Shown here: in pieces, positions 1 through 9,147 of the stretch | Numbering within the stretch: the stretch's first letter is position 1 | How the letters are laid out: the number at the start of each line of letters is the position of its first letter | Origin: VAZQ01 sp963721005 | GTDB lineage: Bacteria > Pseudomonadota > Alphaproteobacteria > Rhizobiales > Xanthobacteraceae | Reading direction: 5' to 3' | Assembly (NCBI GenBank): GCA_963721005.1 | Contig: CAVRHR010000003.1 | Coordinates: 682,001-746,000, forward strand | DNA length: 64,000 bases | The notes under the pieces: model-generated | What the model was told of the DNA's origin: nothing | The model's database searches: none | What the model saw: the letters and a program-made list of their open reading frames with translations, nothing else | Made by a program: the position numbers and the translations under genes

Positions 1-443
1 TTGCGCTCCTGGGTGCCACGCTCGGGTTTGCGCCGTTCAACAAGCCGGTGGCCAAGCTCTTTCTCGGCGACGTCGGCAGCTTGCCGATCGGGCTGCTGCT
101 CGGCTGGCTGTTGCTGCAGCTGGCGCGCGCCGGCGAGCCGGCCGCGGCCTTGCTGCTGCCGCTCTACTACCTCGCCGACGCCAGCGTCACGCTGGTTCGT
201 CGGATGGTCGCCGGCGAGTCCTTTTGGCGGGCGCACCGTGGCCATTTTTATCAGCGCGCCTGCGACCGGGGGCTCGGCGTTCCGACCATCGTCGGACGGG
301 TATTCCTGACCAACCTCGCGCTCGCCGGACTTGCGTTCGTCACGGCCGCCGAGCACGGGCCCATCGTCATCACGGTATCCCTCATGATCGGGGCCGCGCT
401 GGTTTGCCGGCTACTGGCAAGCTTCGCGGGGAGAAAGAATTGA
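1..443 (+). CDS. WecA/WbpL-type undecaprenyl-phosphate sugar-1-phosphate transferase, C-terminal part
   Basis: Only the last 147 codons are present; the reading frame is open through the left edge, so the start lies outside the window. The piece contains the family motif FLGDVGS near its beginning and HRGHFYQRA further on, both typical of the WecA/WbpL/TagO branch of the MraY superfamily, which transfers a HexNAc-1-phosphate from a UDP-sugar to undecaprenyl phosphate at the inner membrane. Two to three hydrophobic segments remain. It converges on a WbpM/CapD-type dehydratase gene, the same functional pairing as wbpL-wbpM in O-antigen clusters. The exact sugar cannot be told from the fragment. 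Confidence 0.85.
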   Translation, partial: ALLGATLGFAPFNKPVAKLFLGDVGSLPIGLLLGWLLLQLARAGEPAAALLLPLYYLADASVTLVRRMVAGESFWRAHRGHFYQRACDRGLGVPTIVGRVFLTNLALAGLAFVTAAEHGPIVITVSLMIGAALVCRLLASFAGRKN

Positions 444-490
444 GACGCGCTGCGCTCTCGAAAATCCGCCAAAGCGGCATTTTGTATTGT

Positions 491-560
491 CGCATTTTCG
501 GACGGAAAACCGGAATCCACCCTCGCCTTTGCGAGGGCATGCTTTTCCAGAAAATGCTCT
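491..560. repeat. dispersed intergenic repeat, family A, copy 1
   Basis: Contains CGCATTTTCGGACGGAAAAC followed by CGG and ends in GAAAATGCTC-like sequence, so the two ends are roughly inverted (GCATTTTC / GAAAATGC). A second copy with a 24-base identical core lies between the PanB-like gene and the following hydrolase gene. It fills the spacer between two convergent genes and touches the stop codon of the dehydratase gene. Similar GCATTTTCC elements are common in Bradyrhizobium-group spacers. Confidence 0.6.
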
Positions 561-2475
561 AAGCGGCCTCGCCGCCGAAATCCGGCACCGCGTCGCGCAG
601 CACGCCGTAGATCACCGAGCGGTCCTCGCGGCGCAGACCCTGCTCGAGGGCGACCAGCCATCCGCGCATCGCCTCGAGCGGCGGGGCGATGGGTTTGGCA
701 GCGACGATGCCGTCGATGCCGACGGGTGCGGTCGGCTCCTCGCGGGCAAACAGGATTTCCTGCAGGCGTTCTCCCGGCCGGATGCCCGTAAAGGTGATGT
801 CGATGTCCCGCCCGGGCTCCAGGCCCGACAACCGGATCATCCGCTCGGCGAGATCGACGATCTTCACCGGCTGGCCCATGTTGAGGACGTAAACGGCGAC
901 GTCGGCCTGGTCGCCTCCGAGCGCATGGCTGGCCGCCGTGACCACCAGATCGCAGGCTTCGCGAATGGTCATGAAATAGCGCACCATATCCGGATGCGTC
1001 ACGGTCACCGGCCCGCCGGCATCGATCTGCGCCTTGAACTTGGGGACCACCGAGCCGTTGGACGCTAGCACGTTGCCGAAACGAACCGCGATCAGCCGAA
1101 ACAGCCGCCCGCGCGCGTCGGCCCGGCGCGCAAAATCATTGTCGAGCGCCTGGCAATACATCTCCGCAAACCGCTTCGAGGCGCCCAGCACGGATATCGG
1201 CTCGATCGCCTTGTCGGTGGAGATCATCACCATCGCGGCGGCGCCCGAGGCGGCGGCGGCATCGGCCACGTTGACCGAGCCGAATACGTTGGTCTTGACG
1301 CCCTCGTCCCAATCGCGTTCGAGCAGCGGCACGTGCTTGAGAGCGGCCGCATGAAATACGATTTCGGGTCGGAATTCGTTCATCAGACGGGATATCCGCT
1401 CGCGGTCGCGAACGTCCGCCAGACGGCCCTCGATGCACGCGCCCGCCTGCTTGGTCGCAAGCGCCTCCAGGACCGCATGCAGCGCGGGCTCCGAGTTCTC
1501 GATTACCAGGACGCGCGCGGCCCCGAAGGTGACGATGCGATCGCAAATCTCGGCGCCGATGGAACCGCCGCCCCCGGTCACCATGATCGACTTGCCGCGC
1601 ACGAAATTCTCCAGCCGGCGATAGTCGATCTTCACCCCCGGCCGCAGCAGCAAGTCCTCGACATTGACGGGCGCCAGGCGCAGCGCCTCGCCGTCTTCAT
1701 CGAGGGAAGGCAGACGGCTCGTGGTCAGTCCGAGCCGTCGTGCCTTCATCAGGATCGTTTCGGGCTTGAGGCCCGGCTCGAGCGCCGTGGGGGTGAAGAC
1801 CACGCGGGCCACCGGCTGATCGCGCGCCGCGAGATCGCGCACCACGCGCTCGAGGTCGTCGAGCCCTCCCAGAACCGGGACGCCGCGCATCCATTGGCCC
1901 TGGTCGGCCGGTGACGGCGACAGGATGCCGACCGGCCAGATTTTCTTGACCGCGTTGCTTTCAATGGCGCGCAACAGGACTTCGGCGTCGGCGGCGCGGC
2001 CGAGCACCAGCGTGGCAGCCTGCTCGCTCGCCATCGCATGATGGCGCGTGCGGGCGTAGCGAAAATACCGATAGGCGATCCGCGGCCCGCCGAGGAAGAA
2101 CATCTGGAGGAACCAATAGAGCAGGATCGTGATCTTGCCGAAGAAGAAGCCGCCAAGCATGTTGGGCGCGACCAGCACATAATCGAGCACCAGCAGCGAC
2201 AGGGCGAGCACCGTCACGGCGCGGAAAATGTTGGACAAATCCGGCAACGAGGCGAACCGCCATTTGCCGCGGTAGAGATGGAACAGCCAATAGACCATCC
2301 CGGCATAGAGGAGATAACCGGGCAATACCGCCAACAGCAGATGAAGCCGATCGATGAGGCCGGGCGCCTCGAAGCGGATGTAGAAGCTCGCGACGATCGC
2401 GACCGCCGTGGCCGCGAGATCGTGCACCACGATCAAGATTTGGCGCGGGGTCAGCCTCGGCACTCTGATGATCAT
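559..2475 (-). CDS. CapD/WbpM/FlaA1-type membrane nucleotide-sugar dehydratase
   Basis: About 638 residues with the standard architecture of the long CapD/WbpM family. Four hydrophobic helices lie within about residues 10-130, then a first Rossmann-like domain (VLGRAADAE), then the catalytic SDR domain with the NAD(P) motif VTGGGGSIG at about residue 300. STDKA and GASKR follow, corresponding to the catalytic region in which WbpM-type enzymes use Met-Lys in place of Tyr-Lys. These enzymes 4,6-dehydrate UDP-HexNAc for O-antigen sugars on the cytoplasmic side of the membrane. The start MIIRVPRL is preferred over an in-frame ATG 33 bases upstream, because the extra residues do not look like the family; no strong ribosome site is visible for either. 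Last gene of the LPS operon. Confidence 0.88.
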   Translation of the reverse strand: MIIRVPRLTPRQILIVVHDLAATAVAIVASFYIRFEAPGLIDRLHLLLAVLPGYLLYAGMVYWLFHLYRGKWRFASLPDLSNIFRAVTVLALSLLVLDYVLVAPNMLGGFFFGKITILLYWFLQMFFLGGPRIAYRYFRYARTRHHAMASEQAATLVLGRAADAEVLLRAIESNAVKKIWPVGILSPSPADQGQWMRGVPVLGGLDDLERVVRDLAARDQPVARVVFTPTALEPGLKPETILMKARRLGLTTSRLPSLDEDGEALRLAPVNVEDLLLRPGVKIDYRRLENFVRGKSIMVTGGGGSIGAEICDRIVTFGAARVLVIENSEPALHAVLEALATKQAGACIEGRLADVRDRERISRLMNEFRPEIVFHAAALKHVPLLERDWDEGVKTNVFGSVNVADAAAASGAAAMVMISTDKAIEPISVLGASKRFAEMYCQALDNDFARRADARGRLFRLIAVRFGNVLASNGSVVPKFKAQIDAGGPVTVTHPDMVRYFMTIREACDLVVTAASHALGGDQADVAVYVLNMGQPVKIVDLAERMIRLSGLEPGRDIDITFTGIRPGERLQEILFAREEPTAPVGIDGIVAAKPIAPPLEAMRGWLVALEQGLRREDRSVIYGVLRDAVPDFGGEAA

Positions 2476-2632
2476 ATTCCCCGACCGGATCGGCGGACCT
2501 GGCGCCAATCCTTACCGATGTTCGAGACCCGACGCCACCCCCGGAGCGCCCTGCGTTCGGGCCGTCCCGGGCATGATAGCGGCCGGAGGTCCTCCGGACA
2601 CGGCCCGCGGCCGGGGGACGCCGCGCGGCGGA

Positions 2633-3709
2633 TCAGCGTCCGTCGCGTGGGCTCGCCAGCGCCTGATCGACCGCCGTGAGCACCTGCTCGGGCGAGAGCA
2701 GGTCGAGGCAGCGGCTGTAGCTGTCGATCCGGCGCTCGCAGCCCTCGTTCTGGCACGGAAGGCAGGGCAGCGGATTTTGCACCAGCCACACATTGCCCCG
2801 CCGTTGGATCGTACCGGCTGCCTCCCATGCGCCGCCGGACCCACCGGCCGGCCAGGGGCCGAAGCGACGCGGGTCCGTGGGTCCATAGAGCGCCACGGTT
2901 CTTGCGCCGGTGGCGGCGGCGAGATGAGTGACCGAGGTGTCCGGGCCAATATAAACCCTGGCTCCTGCGATCGCCGCGGCGAGCTCCGGCCAGTCGAGCA
3001 CACCGTCGAGACGGCGCACTATTGGTCCGCCATGGAGGCGCCACACCTCGTCGGCGTAGCGGCGGTCCTCCGGGCCAGGGCCGGCGGTGGCGACGACCGA
3101 AAGGCCCCGCTCGATCAGGGAGGCGGCGAGCGCCCGCCAACCCGCCACGGTCCACCTCTTGTAGCGAAACATCGGACCCGCATGGATGACCGCATAATCG
3201 CCATCCGGCAGGAGGCCGGGCCGCAGCGGCCCGCGCGGGCAGACCAGCTCGCGGACTGCGGGTATGTCGAGGGCGGCTGCCAGTGCCAGCAATTCTTCCA
3301 CCCGATGCCTGCTCGCGTCGGCAACCACCGGATAGTCGAGCGCCATTCGCTTCAGCCGAGCCATCGCCCCCCCGGCAGCCACCTGCCCGCCGCTCGCCCG
3401 GCCCGCCATCCAGGCGAACAGGGTCGGCCGATCGCCGGATTGGGTCGAGACCGCGAGGTCGTATTGCCGCCATAGCGCCCACGCGAGGGCCACACCGCCG
3501 GTGGCGGTTCGCGACGACATCGTGATGACGCCCGCCAGATCGGGGTTACCGGCGAGAATGCCCTCGGTGCCGGCAAAAACCAGAGCCTCGATGGCGGCGT
3601 CCGGAAAGGCCCGCTTGAGACTGCGTATCAGCGGCGTCGTCAGCAGAACGTCGCCGAGCCGGCGAAGCGCGACCACCAGAATGCGCGGATGCGGGGGCAG
3701 CGCGATCAT
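2633..3709 (-). CDS. glycosyltransferase family 9 (heptosyltransferase-like)
   Basis: 358 residues, normal for ADP-heptose:LPS heptosyltransferase-type GT-B enzymes. The N-terminus RILVVALRRLGDVLLTTPL is the family signature, and the C-terminal nucleotide-sugar site reads DTSVTHLAAATG followed by LYGPTDP. It probably adds a heptose or related sugar to LPS on the inner face of the inner membrane; donor and acceptor are not deducible. Its ATG overlaps the stop of the upstream O-antigen ligase gene by four bases (ATGA), so the two are likely translationally coupled. It is the third family-9 enzyme in this region, beside waaF and waaC. Confidence 0.85.
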   Translation of the reverse strand: MIALPPHPRILVVALRRLGDVLLTTPLIRSLKRAFPDAAIEALVFAGTEGILAGNPDLAGVITMSSRTATGGVALAWALWRQYDLAVSTQSGDRPTLFAWMAGRASGGQVAAGGAMARLKRMALDYPVVADASRHRVEELLALAAALDIPAVRELVCPRGPLRPGLLPDGDYAVIHAGPMFRYKRWTVAGWRALAASLIERGLSVVATAGPGPEDRRYADEVWRLHGGPIVRRLDGVLDWPELAAAIAGARVYIGPDTSVTHLAAATGARTVALYGPTDPRRFGPWPAGGSGGAWEAAGTIQRRGNVWLVQNPLPCLPCQNEGCERRIDSYSRCLDLLSPEQVLTAVDQALASPRDGR

Positions 3710-5013
3710 GTCACGTCGATCGCGGCATCATCGCACGAAGCCCCGTGCGCCGGCCGCGGTGCGGCTTGCCGCAACGCCGTGCCTCCCAGCACGCCCACCG
3801 CGAACACGTAAATCCATCCTTGCGTGAAATCGCTGAGGTGCGAGTTGAAGAGCGAGCCCACCATGTTCTGCACGACCGCGACCGAGCCTATCCAGGAGAT
3901 CAGGCCACCGCCGCGGAAAAGGGCGAGATGGGCGATCCACATGGCCAGGAGCATCACGGTCCCGATCAGGCCGAGCTGCAGCGCAACGACCAATACCTGG
4001 TTATGTGGATTGACCGTGGCAAAGGCAGCCGCGTCGGTGCCGGGCGCTGCCGCTGCCGTAAGCAGCATCGGGATCGATCCGGTTCCATATCCTGCAATCG
4101 GCGAGCTGGAGAGAATATCGATCGATTTCTTCCAATAGTCGAGGCGAACACCGGAGGACGTCGCTAGGTGCTCGGTTTCGTACAGTTGCACCTCCTCGAA
4201 AGCGTGCGTCACCCGTTCCCTGAGATGGGAGGAGGAAATCCAAAGCACGCCGGCGACCGCGCAACCGCCGGCTCCGGCCACCACAATTCCGCGCCAGCCG
4301 AATTGCCGGAAGCCGAAGACCGGCACCAGCACCGCGATGGTCACGAGCGTCGTGCGTCCGGTCTCCACAAACGCGATGTTGGCGATGAATGCCGCAGCCA
4401 CGACAATGAGCACGCAGGCGAGCTGCCACTGACGGCGTCGCCACGCCGCGACCGCACATCCGAGCAGCGCGAACGCGCAAAGCGCGAAAATGCCGCTTTG
4501 GGAAATGTAATCCTTGACCGGAACGCCCGTCATCTTGCCGCGCCACGGCAAGCCCGGGATCGACGCCAAGGCCGAGGATGCCAACAGCAGCGCGACCGAG
4601 GCGCCGAAGAACCAGAGCACGACCGACCAACCTCGCTCCGAGCGCCTGAATTGGGCCAGCAGAAGAGGAATCAACAGGAGCTTGCAAAACCCCTCGAGGC
4701 CTTGAAGCCGCTCGCCCAGGCTCGCCTGCGACCAGGCCATGCCGAGCGCCGCAATCGCCACCAGGACGACCGGCAGCCCACCCGCGGTGCTCATGAGCTC
4801 CCGCCGCACGCTGGCGGGATCGATGACTGAAGCCAGCGTCACGAGCCAAGTCGCCAGCAGAATGCCGGTCGCGGTGGTCGACCAGGGCAATGACGCCGCC
4901 ACTGCGACCGCAAGCCAGTCGGCGAGCCGCACGCGCCCCGCGTGATCGAGCCAATCCGCTCGCCAACGCCGGGCCCGGAGATTGCGCAAGTCAACTTCCT
5001 TCTGATCGGTCAT
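3706..5013 (-). CDS. O-antigen ligase family protein (WaaL/Wzy-like)
   Basis: 435 residues, with about ten to twelve hydrophobic segments spread over the whole length and a long periplasmic loop in the C-terminal half that holds a conserved NPHNQVL motif. This is the pattern of the Wzy_C/WaaL superfamily, which joins undecaprenyl-linked O-antigen to the lipid A core, or polymerises it, in the periplasm. The start MTDQKEV is chosen over an ATG 39 bases upstream because the upstream fkbM-like gene, read through its frame break, ends just before it. A polymerase (Wzy) role cannot be excluded from sequence alone, but its place among core glycosyltransferases favours ligase. Confidence 0.82.
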   Translation of the reverse strand: MTDQKEVDLRNLRARRWRADWLDHAGRVRLADWLAVAVAASLPWSTTATGILLATWLVTLASVIDPASVRRELMSTAGGLPVVLVAIAALGMAWSQASLGERLQGLEGFCKLLLIPLLLAQFRRSERGWSVVLWFFGASVALLLASSALASIPGLPWRGKMTGVPVKDYISQSGIFALCAFALLGCAVAAWRRRQWQLACVLIVVAAAFIANIAFVETGRTTLVTIAVLVPVFGFRQFGWRGIVVAGAGGCAVAGVLWISSSHLRERVTHAFEEVQLYETEHLATSSGVRLDYWKKSIDILSSSPIAGYGTGSIPMLLTAAAAPGTDAAAFATVNPHNQVLVVALQLGLIGTVMLLAMWIAHLALFRGGGLISWIGSVAVVQNMVGSLFNSHLSDFTQGWIYVFAVGVLGGTALRQAAPRPAHGASCDDAAIDVT

Positions 5014-5032
5014 CGACTTTGTCCCGGCTCGA

Positions 5033-5888
5033 TCAGCGGAGCAGCAGAACATTCAGCTTGGTCCGGGCGGCGACCGAGTACCCGAGCGCCCCCAGCTTTG
5101 AAAGCAGGTCAACCTGCCACATATGGCTGGTGTCCTCGATGATCAAAAGTCGAGGCCAAAGAACTCCTCGGAGCATCTCGAAAGAACGGGACCAGAATGA
5201 CATCCTCGAAGCCCTCGACGTCGATCTTCAACGCGTCGATGGATTGAAGGCCCTGCTCCATGAGGACGTCCAGCAATGGCCGGCATCGCACCGGAGAGGT
5301 ATCGGCCTGCCCGACGCCGTCATCGGCACGAAGCGTCCGCGTGCCGCCGCGATCGCGGCCGTCGACCTTCAGAAGAATGCTTCCTTCCTTCTCCGCCAGC
5401 GCAAAGGGAAATACCCGGATGGGCAGGCCCGGATTCGCACCGATGTTGAATTGCAGCCGGCGGATGTTCTCCGGCTCCGGCTCGAACGCGAGAATCACGG
5501 CGCTACCGCCGGCGCGAGCGGCGACGAACAGCGAGAACAGCCCGACATTCGCCCCGATGTCGATGAACACGAACGCCCGCGTGGAAGCAGCGACTCGCTG
5601 AATTTCCGCCGCCAGCTCTGCCCGCTCGGGAACCTCGAACATCTGCGGCGTGAACAGCAGTCCTTTCTCGCATCCGTTGCGGCTCGGATGCAATCGCAGC
5701 CGCAAGCCCCAGCGCTCGACGTCCCGGCCGGCATCGCCGCAGAGTCGCATCGTGACGATGCGCCGCAACAGGATCGCGAGCCGCAACCCCAGCCAGTTGT
5801 CGGGAAGGCGGCTGGTGACGGCGATGACCGCACGGTCAAGCGATGTCCCCGCCAAGGCTCCGTAGGGTTCGATCATTTGCTCCTGCAA
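5033..5888 (-). CDS. FkbM family methyltransferase, frame broken near the 3' end
   Basis: An S-adenosylmethionine-dependent methyltransferase of the FkbM family, probably O-methylating an LPS sugar. The SAM-binding loop FIDIGANVGLFSL is at about residue 110, FEPEPENIRRL follows, and LKIDVEGFEDVIL lies near the C-terminus. The uninterrupted frame stops at 5109 after an anomalous tail. In the next frame from about 5165 a family-like ending reads LWPRLLIIEDTSHMWQ and continues to a stop at 5033-5035, so one extra T near 5160-5166 restores a protein of about 284 residues. The restored end lies 20 bases from the next gene, consistent with operon packing. Either an assembly indel or a recent mutation is possible. 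Confidence 0.78.
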
Positions 5889-5909
5889 TTCAAGAACGCG
5901 GCCGGGCGT

Positions 5910-6761
5910 CTAGACGGGATCCGGACCATCGCAGGCGGCCTTGTCCATGTCCAACGAAGAGAGACCGCGCAGGGAACCCACACGGTCGCCCCGCAGAGCG
6001 AGATGGAGCTTGGCTTGGTTGTCGGGAAGACGCGACCGCTCGCTCTCGGGATGCCACAAGTGCAGCACGCCGGTCGCGAAGCGTCCATCCTTGCGGCGCG
6101 CCCCGGCGCGGATGAGCCGGACGAACAGGTCGGAATCCTCGAGCCCCCAGCCGGTGAACGCCGCGTCGAAGCCGTCCACTCGTTCGAGATCGTCGCGAAA
6201 GCAGGCCACGTTGCAGCTGCGGGCGCCCTGCCAGCGCCGCCCGCCGAGCTTGCGCAAGGGACCGAGCGGCAGCCCGATCAGGGGAGCGACGCGGTTGAGA
6301 TTTCCGCTCCGGCGTTGCGCCAGAAGCTGTCCAAGCCGCCAGCTCTCGGGCTCGAGGCCGGCCGCGAGGATGCGCTCGCTCAATGCGGGCGACAACAGAA
6401 CCCGGTTGCCGGTGACGAAATATCCTGGTTCGGCGAGCCGGCGGTGGGCCGCGACGAAATCCGGCCGGGCGATGCAATCGCCATCGAGAAAGATGCAGTA
6501 GCTACCGGCGCTGGCCGCGATCGCGCGGTTTCTGGCCTCGGCGGCACGAAATCCACGGTCCTCCTGCCAGACGTGTCGCAACCGCTCCCGCAGGCGCGCC
6601 GTCCAGGTCTCGATCATCCGCGCGGTCGCGGGGCGCGAGCCGTCATCGGCCACGATGATCTCGAAGCCCGCGTCGGCCTGCCTCGACAGCGAGCGTAGGA
6701 CGGCATCGAGCGCATCCTCGCGATTATAGGTCGTAACGATGACGGAGATCAGCTCAGCCAT
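5910..6761 (-). CDS. glycosyltransferase family 2 with galactosyltransferase-like C-terminus
   Basis: 283 residues. The GT-A fold starts with ISVIVTTYNRE, has IIVADDGS for nucleotide binding and a metal-binding DGD in FLDGDCIARPDF. The C-terminal half contains GWGLEDSDLFVRL, the GWGxEDxDL motif shared with beta-1,4-galactosyltransferase and chondroitin-synthase-type enzymes. It probably adds a hexose or HexNAc to the LPS core in the cytoplasm. The start overlaps the end of the upstream glycosyltransferase gene by 8 bases, so the two are co-transcribed. Confidence 0.85.
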   Translation of the reverse strand: MAELISVIVTTYNREDALDAVLRSLSRQADAGFEIIVADDGSRPATARMIETWTARLRERLRHVWQEDRGFRAAEARNRAIAASAGSYCIFLDGDCIARPDFVAAHRRLAEPGYFVTGNRVLLSPALSERILAAGLEPESWRLGQLLAQRRSGNLNRVAPLIGLPLGPLRKLGGRRWQGARSCNVACFRDDLERVDGFDAAFTGWGLEDSDLFVRLIRAGARRKDGRFATGVLHLWHPESERSRLPDNQAKLHLALRGDRVGSLRGLSSLDMDKAACDGPDPV

Positions 6762-7518
6762 CGCGCCGCACCTTGAGCCACGCCTTCATGTAGCGATAAT
6801 AGGTACCTTCCGCATTGGCGACCGCGAGCAGAAAGCCCTCGCGGCCGTCGAGAAAGCCGAGCCGCAACACATAGGTGCGCAAGAACGACCAGAGGCCATG
6901 GGCGATCCCGCGGCTGAACGATACCCTGCGGCCGGACGCGGCCAGCATCTCGGCGCCCGCGGTCGAATAGCGGTCCATGCGCCCGACCGCGTCCTCGAGC
7001 CCGAGCACGGGATAGTGCAGCAGGGCCTCGGCGAGACGGCCGACCCGGCCGTCGCAAACCACCCGCTCGTGCACCAGATCGTCGCTGAATTGCGCGCGGC
7101 CTCGGCGGAACAGCCGCAACACGTAGTCGGGCGACCAGCCCGAATGGCGCATCTCACGGCCCAGGAAGCTCGAGCGGCGCGGCATTTCATAGCCCTCGAC
7201 ATCCGGCTGCCCGATGGCTTCCAGGATCGCCTGCGCGAGCGCCGGGCTGACCCGTTCGTCCGCGTCGATCGAAAGCACCCAATCGCCCCCGGCGAGCGAA
7301 AGGGCGAAATTCTTCTGCGCGCCGAAACCCTGCCACGCCGCCGACGCAACCCGCGCGCCGCGGGCCCGCGCGATCTCCGGGGTGCCGTCGTCGCTGTCGC
7401 CATCGATCACGATGCGCTCGTCGCAAAACGCGAGCTGGTCGAGGCAGGCGCCGATGTTGCGCGCCTCGTTCTTGGCGATGATGATCGCGCTCAGTCGTGG
7501 CACCTGGCGCTCCGGCAT
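6754..7518 (-). CDS. glycosyltransferase family 2, WaaE/KdtX-like
   Basis: 254 residues, typical for the WaaE/KdtX group of LPS core glycosyltransferases. The N-terminus LSAIIIAKNEARNIGACL, then IDGDSDDGT, and the metal-binding IDADERV define a GT-A family-2 enzyme. Its members transfer glucose or a similar residue to the inner core heptose, which suits its location directly downstream of hldE. The gap to hldE is 66 bases. The acceptor sugar is not shown by sequence. Confidence 0.85.
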   Translation of the reverse strand: MPERQVPRLSAIIIAKNEARNIGACLDQLAFCDERIVIDGDSDDGTPEIARARGARVASAAWQGFGAQKNFALSLAGGDWVLSIDADERVSPALAQAILEAIGQPDVEGYEMPRRSSFLGREMRHSGWSPDYVLRLFRRGRAQFSDDLVHERVVCDGRVGRLAEALLHYPVLGLEDAVGRMDRYSTAGAEMLAASGRRVSFSRGIAHGLWSFLRTYVLRLGFLDGREGFLLAVANAEGTYYRYMKAWLKVRRDG

Positions 7519-7584
7519 GGTTGCTGGGTCGCGGCGCGGACCCTGTGAAACATCTCGGCCGCCTGCTCCAGGCGCTCAGATCTT

Positions 7585-9132
7585 CTATTTCGGCCCAAGC
7601 AACGCCGGCTTTTTGGCTTTGACTGGCGCGGGCTTCGCTTCCTCGAGCGGCTTGCCGGCAGACGGGTCGGGCGGCGCGGAGCGGTGCACCAGCGCGGTGG
7701 TCGAATGCCCCGGCACCAGATCTACCAGGAGCGTCTCGCCGCCGGCGGCCTCCACCAGGTCGTGGCCGACCACGTCCTCGCGCCGGTAATCCCCGCCCTT
7801 CACCAGCACCTGCGGGCGCACGCGCTCGATCAACGCGAGCGGCGTATCCTCGCCGAACACGGCGACCAGATCGACCGCCCCGAGCGCGGCCAGCACCTCG
7901 GCGCGGGAGTGTACATCCTGCAGCGGGCGGCTGTCGCCCTTGAGGCGCCGCACCGAGGCATCGTCGTTGAGCCCCACGACCAGTCGGTCGCAGGCCGCTC
8001 GCGCCTGCGCCAGCAGCTTGACATGACCGCGATGCAGGAGGTCGAAGCAGCCGTTGGTGAATCCGATGCGCAACCCGCGCCGCCGCCACTCTTGCAGCCG
8101 CTCGTCGAGCACCGACCAGTCGAAGATGATCTTCTCCTCGGCCGCCAGCGAGGATGCCGGCAGCAGGCGTGAGCGCAGCTCCGCGATCGACAGTGTCGCG
8201 GTGCCGCGCTTGCCGACCACGACCGCCGCGGCGGCGTTGGCGGCCCGCACCGCCGGCTCGAATTCCTTTTCCATCGCCAGCATGGCGGCGAGCACCGCCA
8301 CCACGGTGTCGCCGGCCCCCGACACGTCGCGCACCTTGACCGGATAGGCCGGAACATGAATCGCCGCGCCAACGGCCGGCACTAACGTCATGCCTTCCTC
8401 GCTGCGCGTCACCAGCACGGCCTCGCTCCCGACCAACCGGTTGAGCTCGACGGCGGCGGCAACGATCTCGGCGTCGGTGACGGCCGGACGACGGGCGGCC
8501 TCGGCGAGCTCATGGCGGTTGGGCGTGATCAGCGTGGCGCCGCGATAGATCGAGAAGTCCTTGCTCTTGGGATCGACGATCACCGGCTTGCCGAGCTTTC
8601 GCGCCGCGTCGATCAAGGTGCGGATCACGAGCGGGGTGAGGACACCCTTGGCGTAGTCGGACAGCACCAGGCTCGCCACGTCGGGCAGGAGCGCCAGCGC
8701 TCGATCTATGACGGCCTTTTCCGTCGCCGCATTGATGGTTTTCGCCAGTTCCCAATCGGCCCGCAGCAGGTGGGTCGAATAATGCTCGGAGACGAAGCGG
8801 ACCTTGCGGGTGGTCGGGCGCGTCGCATCGACTACCAGATGGGGTTCGATCAGCGGCTCGGCGGCAAGCGCCCGCATCAGGTTCGAGCTGGAATCATCCT
8901 CGCCGACGACACCGACAAAGAAGCAGCGGACGCCGAGCGAGGCGAGGTTACGCGCCACGTTGCCGCCGCCGCCCACCACCAGCTCGCTACGCGTCACCGC
9001 CAATACCGGCGCCGGCGCCTCCGGCGAGATGCGCGTGACCTCGCCATAGACGAAATCGTCGAGCATCAGGTCGCCGACGCAGAGCACGGTCGCCTGATTG
9101 AGCCGCGCGAGCTGTTGATCGATACTGTACAT
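7585..9132 (-). CDS. hldE: bifunctional heptose-7-phosphate kinase / heptose-1-phosphate adenylyltransferase
   Basis: 515 residues, close to the usual 475-490 plus a short Lys/Pro/Ala-rich tail. The N-terminal ribokinase-like kinase domain opens with VLCVGDLMLDDFVYGEVTRI, carries GGGGNVARNLA, and has the catalytic GAGDTVVAVLA near residue 270. The C-terminal nucleotidyltransferase domain starts with FTNGCFDLLHRGHV at about residue 360. It phosphorylates D-glycero-D-manno-heptose 7-phosphate at C1 and, after phosphatase action, adenylylates heptose 1-phosphate to ADP-heptose. It follows hldD by 15 bases, the next enzyme of the pathway. Confidence 0.95.
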   Translation of the reverse strand: MYSIDQQLARLNQATVLCVGDLMLDDFVYGEVTRISPEAPAPVLAVTRSELVVGGGGNVARNLASLGVRCFFVGVVGEDDSSSNLMRALAAEPLIEPHLVVDATRPTTRKVRFVSEHYSTHLLRADWELAKTINAATEKAVIDRALALLPDVASLVLSDYAKGVLTPLVIRTLIDAARKLGKPVIVDPKSKDFSIYRGATLITPNRHELAEAARRPAVTDAEIVAAAVELNRLVGSEAVLVTRSEEGMTLVPAVGAAIHVPAYPVKVRDVSGAGDTVVAVLAAMLAMEKEFEPAVRAANAAAAVVVGKRGTATLSIAELRSRLLPASSLAAEEKIIFDWSVLDERLQEWRRRGLRIGFTNGCFDLLHRGHVKLLAQARAACDRLVVGLNDDASVRRLKGDSRPLQDVHSRAEVLAALGAVDLVAVFGEDTPLALIERVRPQVLVKGGDYRREDVVGHDLVEAAGGETLLVDLVPGHSTTALVHRSAPPDPSAGKPLEEAKPAPVKAKKPALLGPK

Positions 9133-9147
9133 CGCCGACGCCGATCC

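Noticed and set aside
4890..6698. A 602-codon open frame on the plus strand over the LPS operon
   Set aside because: It lies antisense to the O-antigen ligase, FkbM and glycosyltransferase genes, has no family motif and is rich in Arg, Gln and Pro; a GC-bias shadow.
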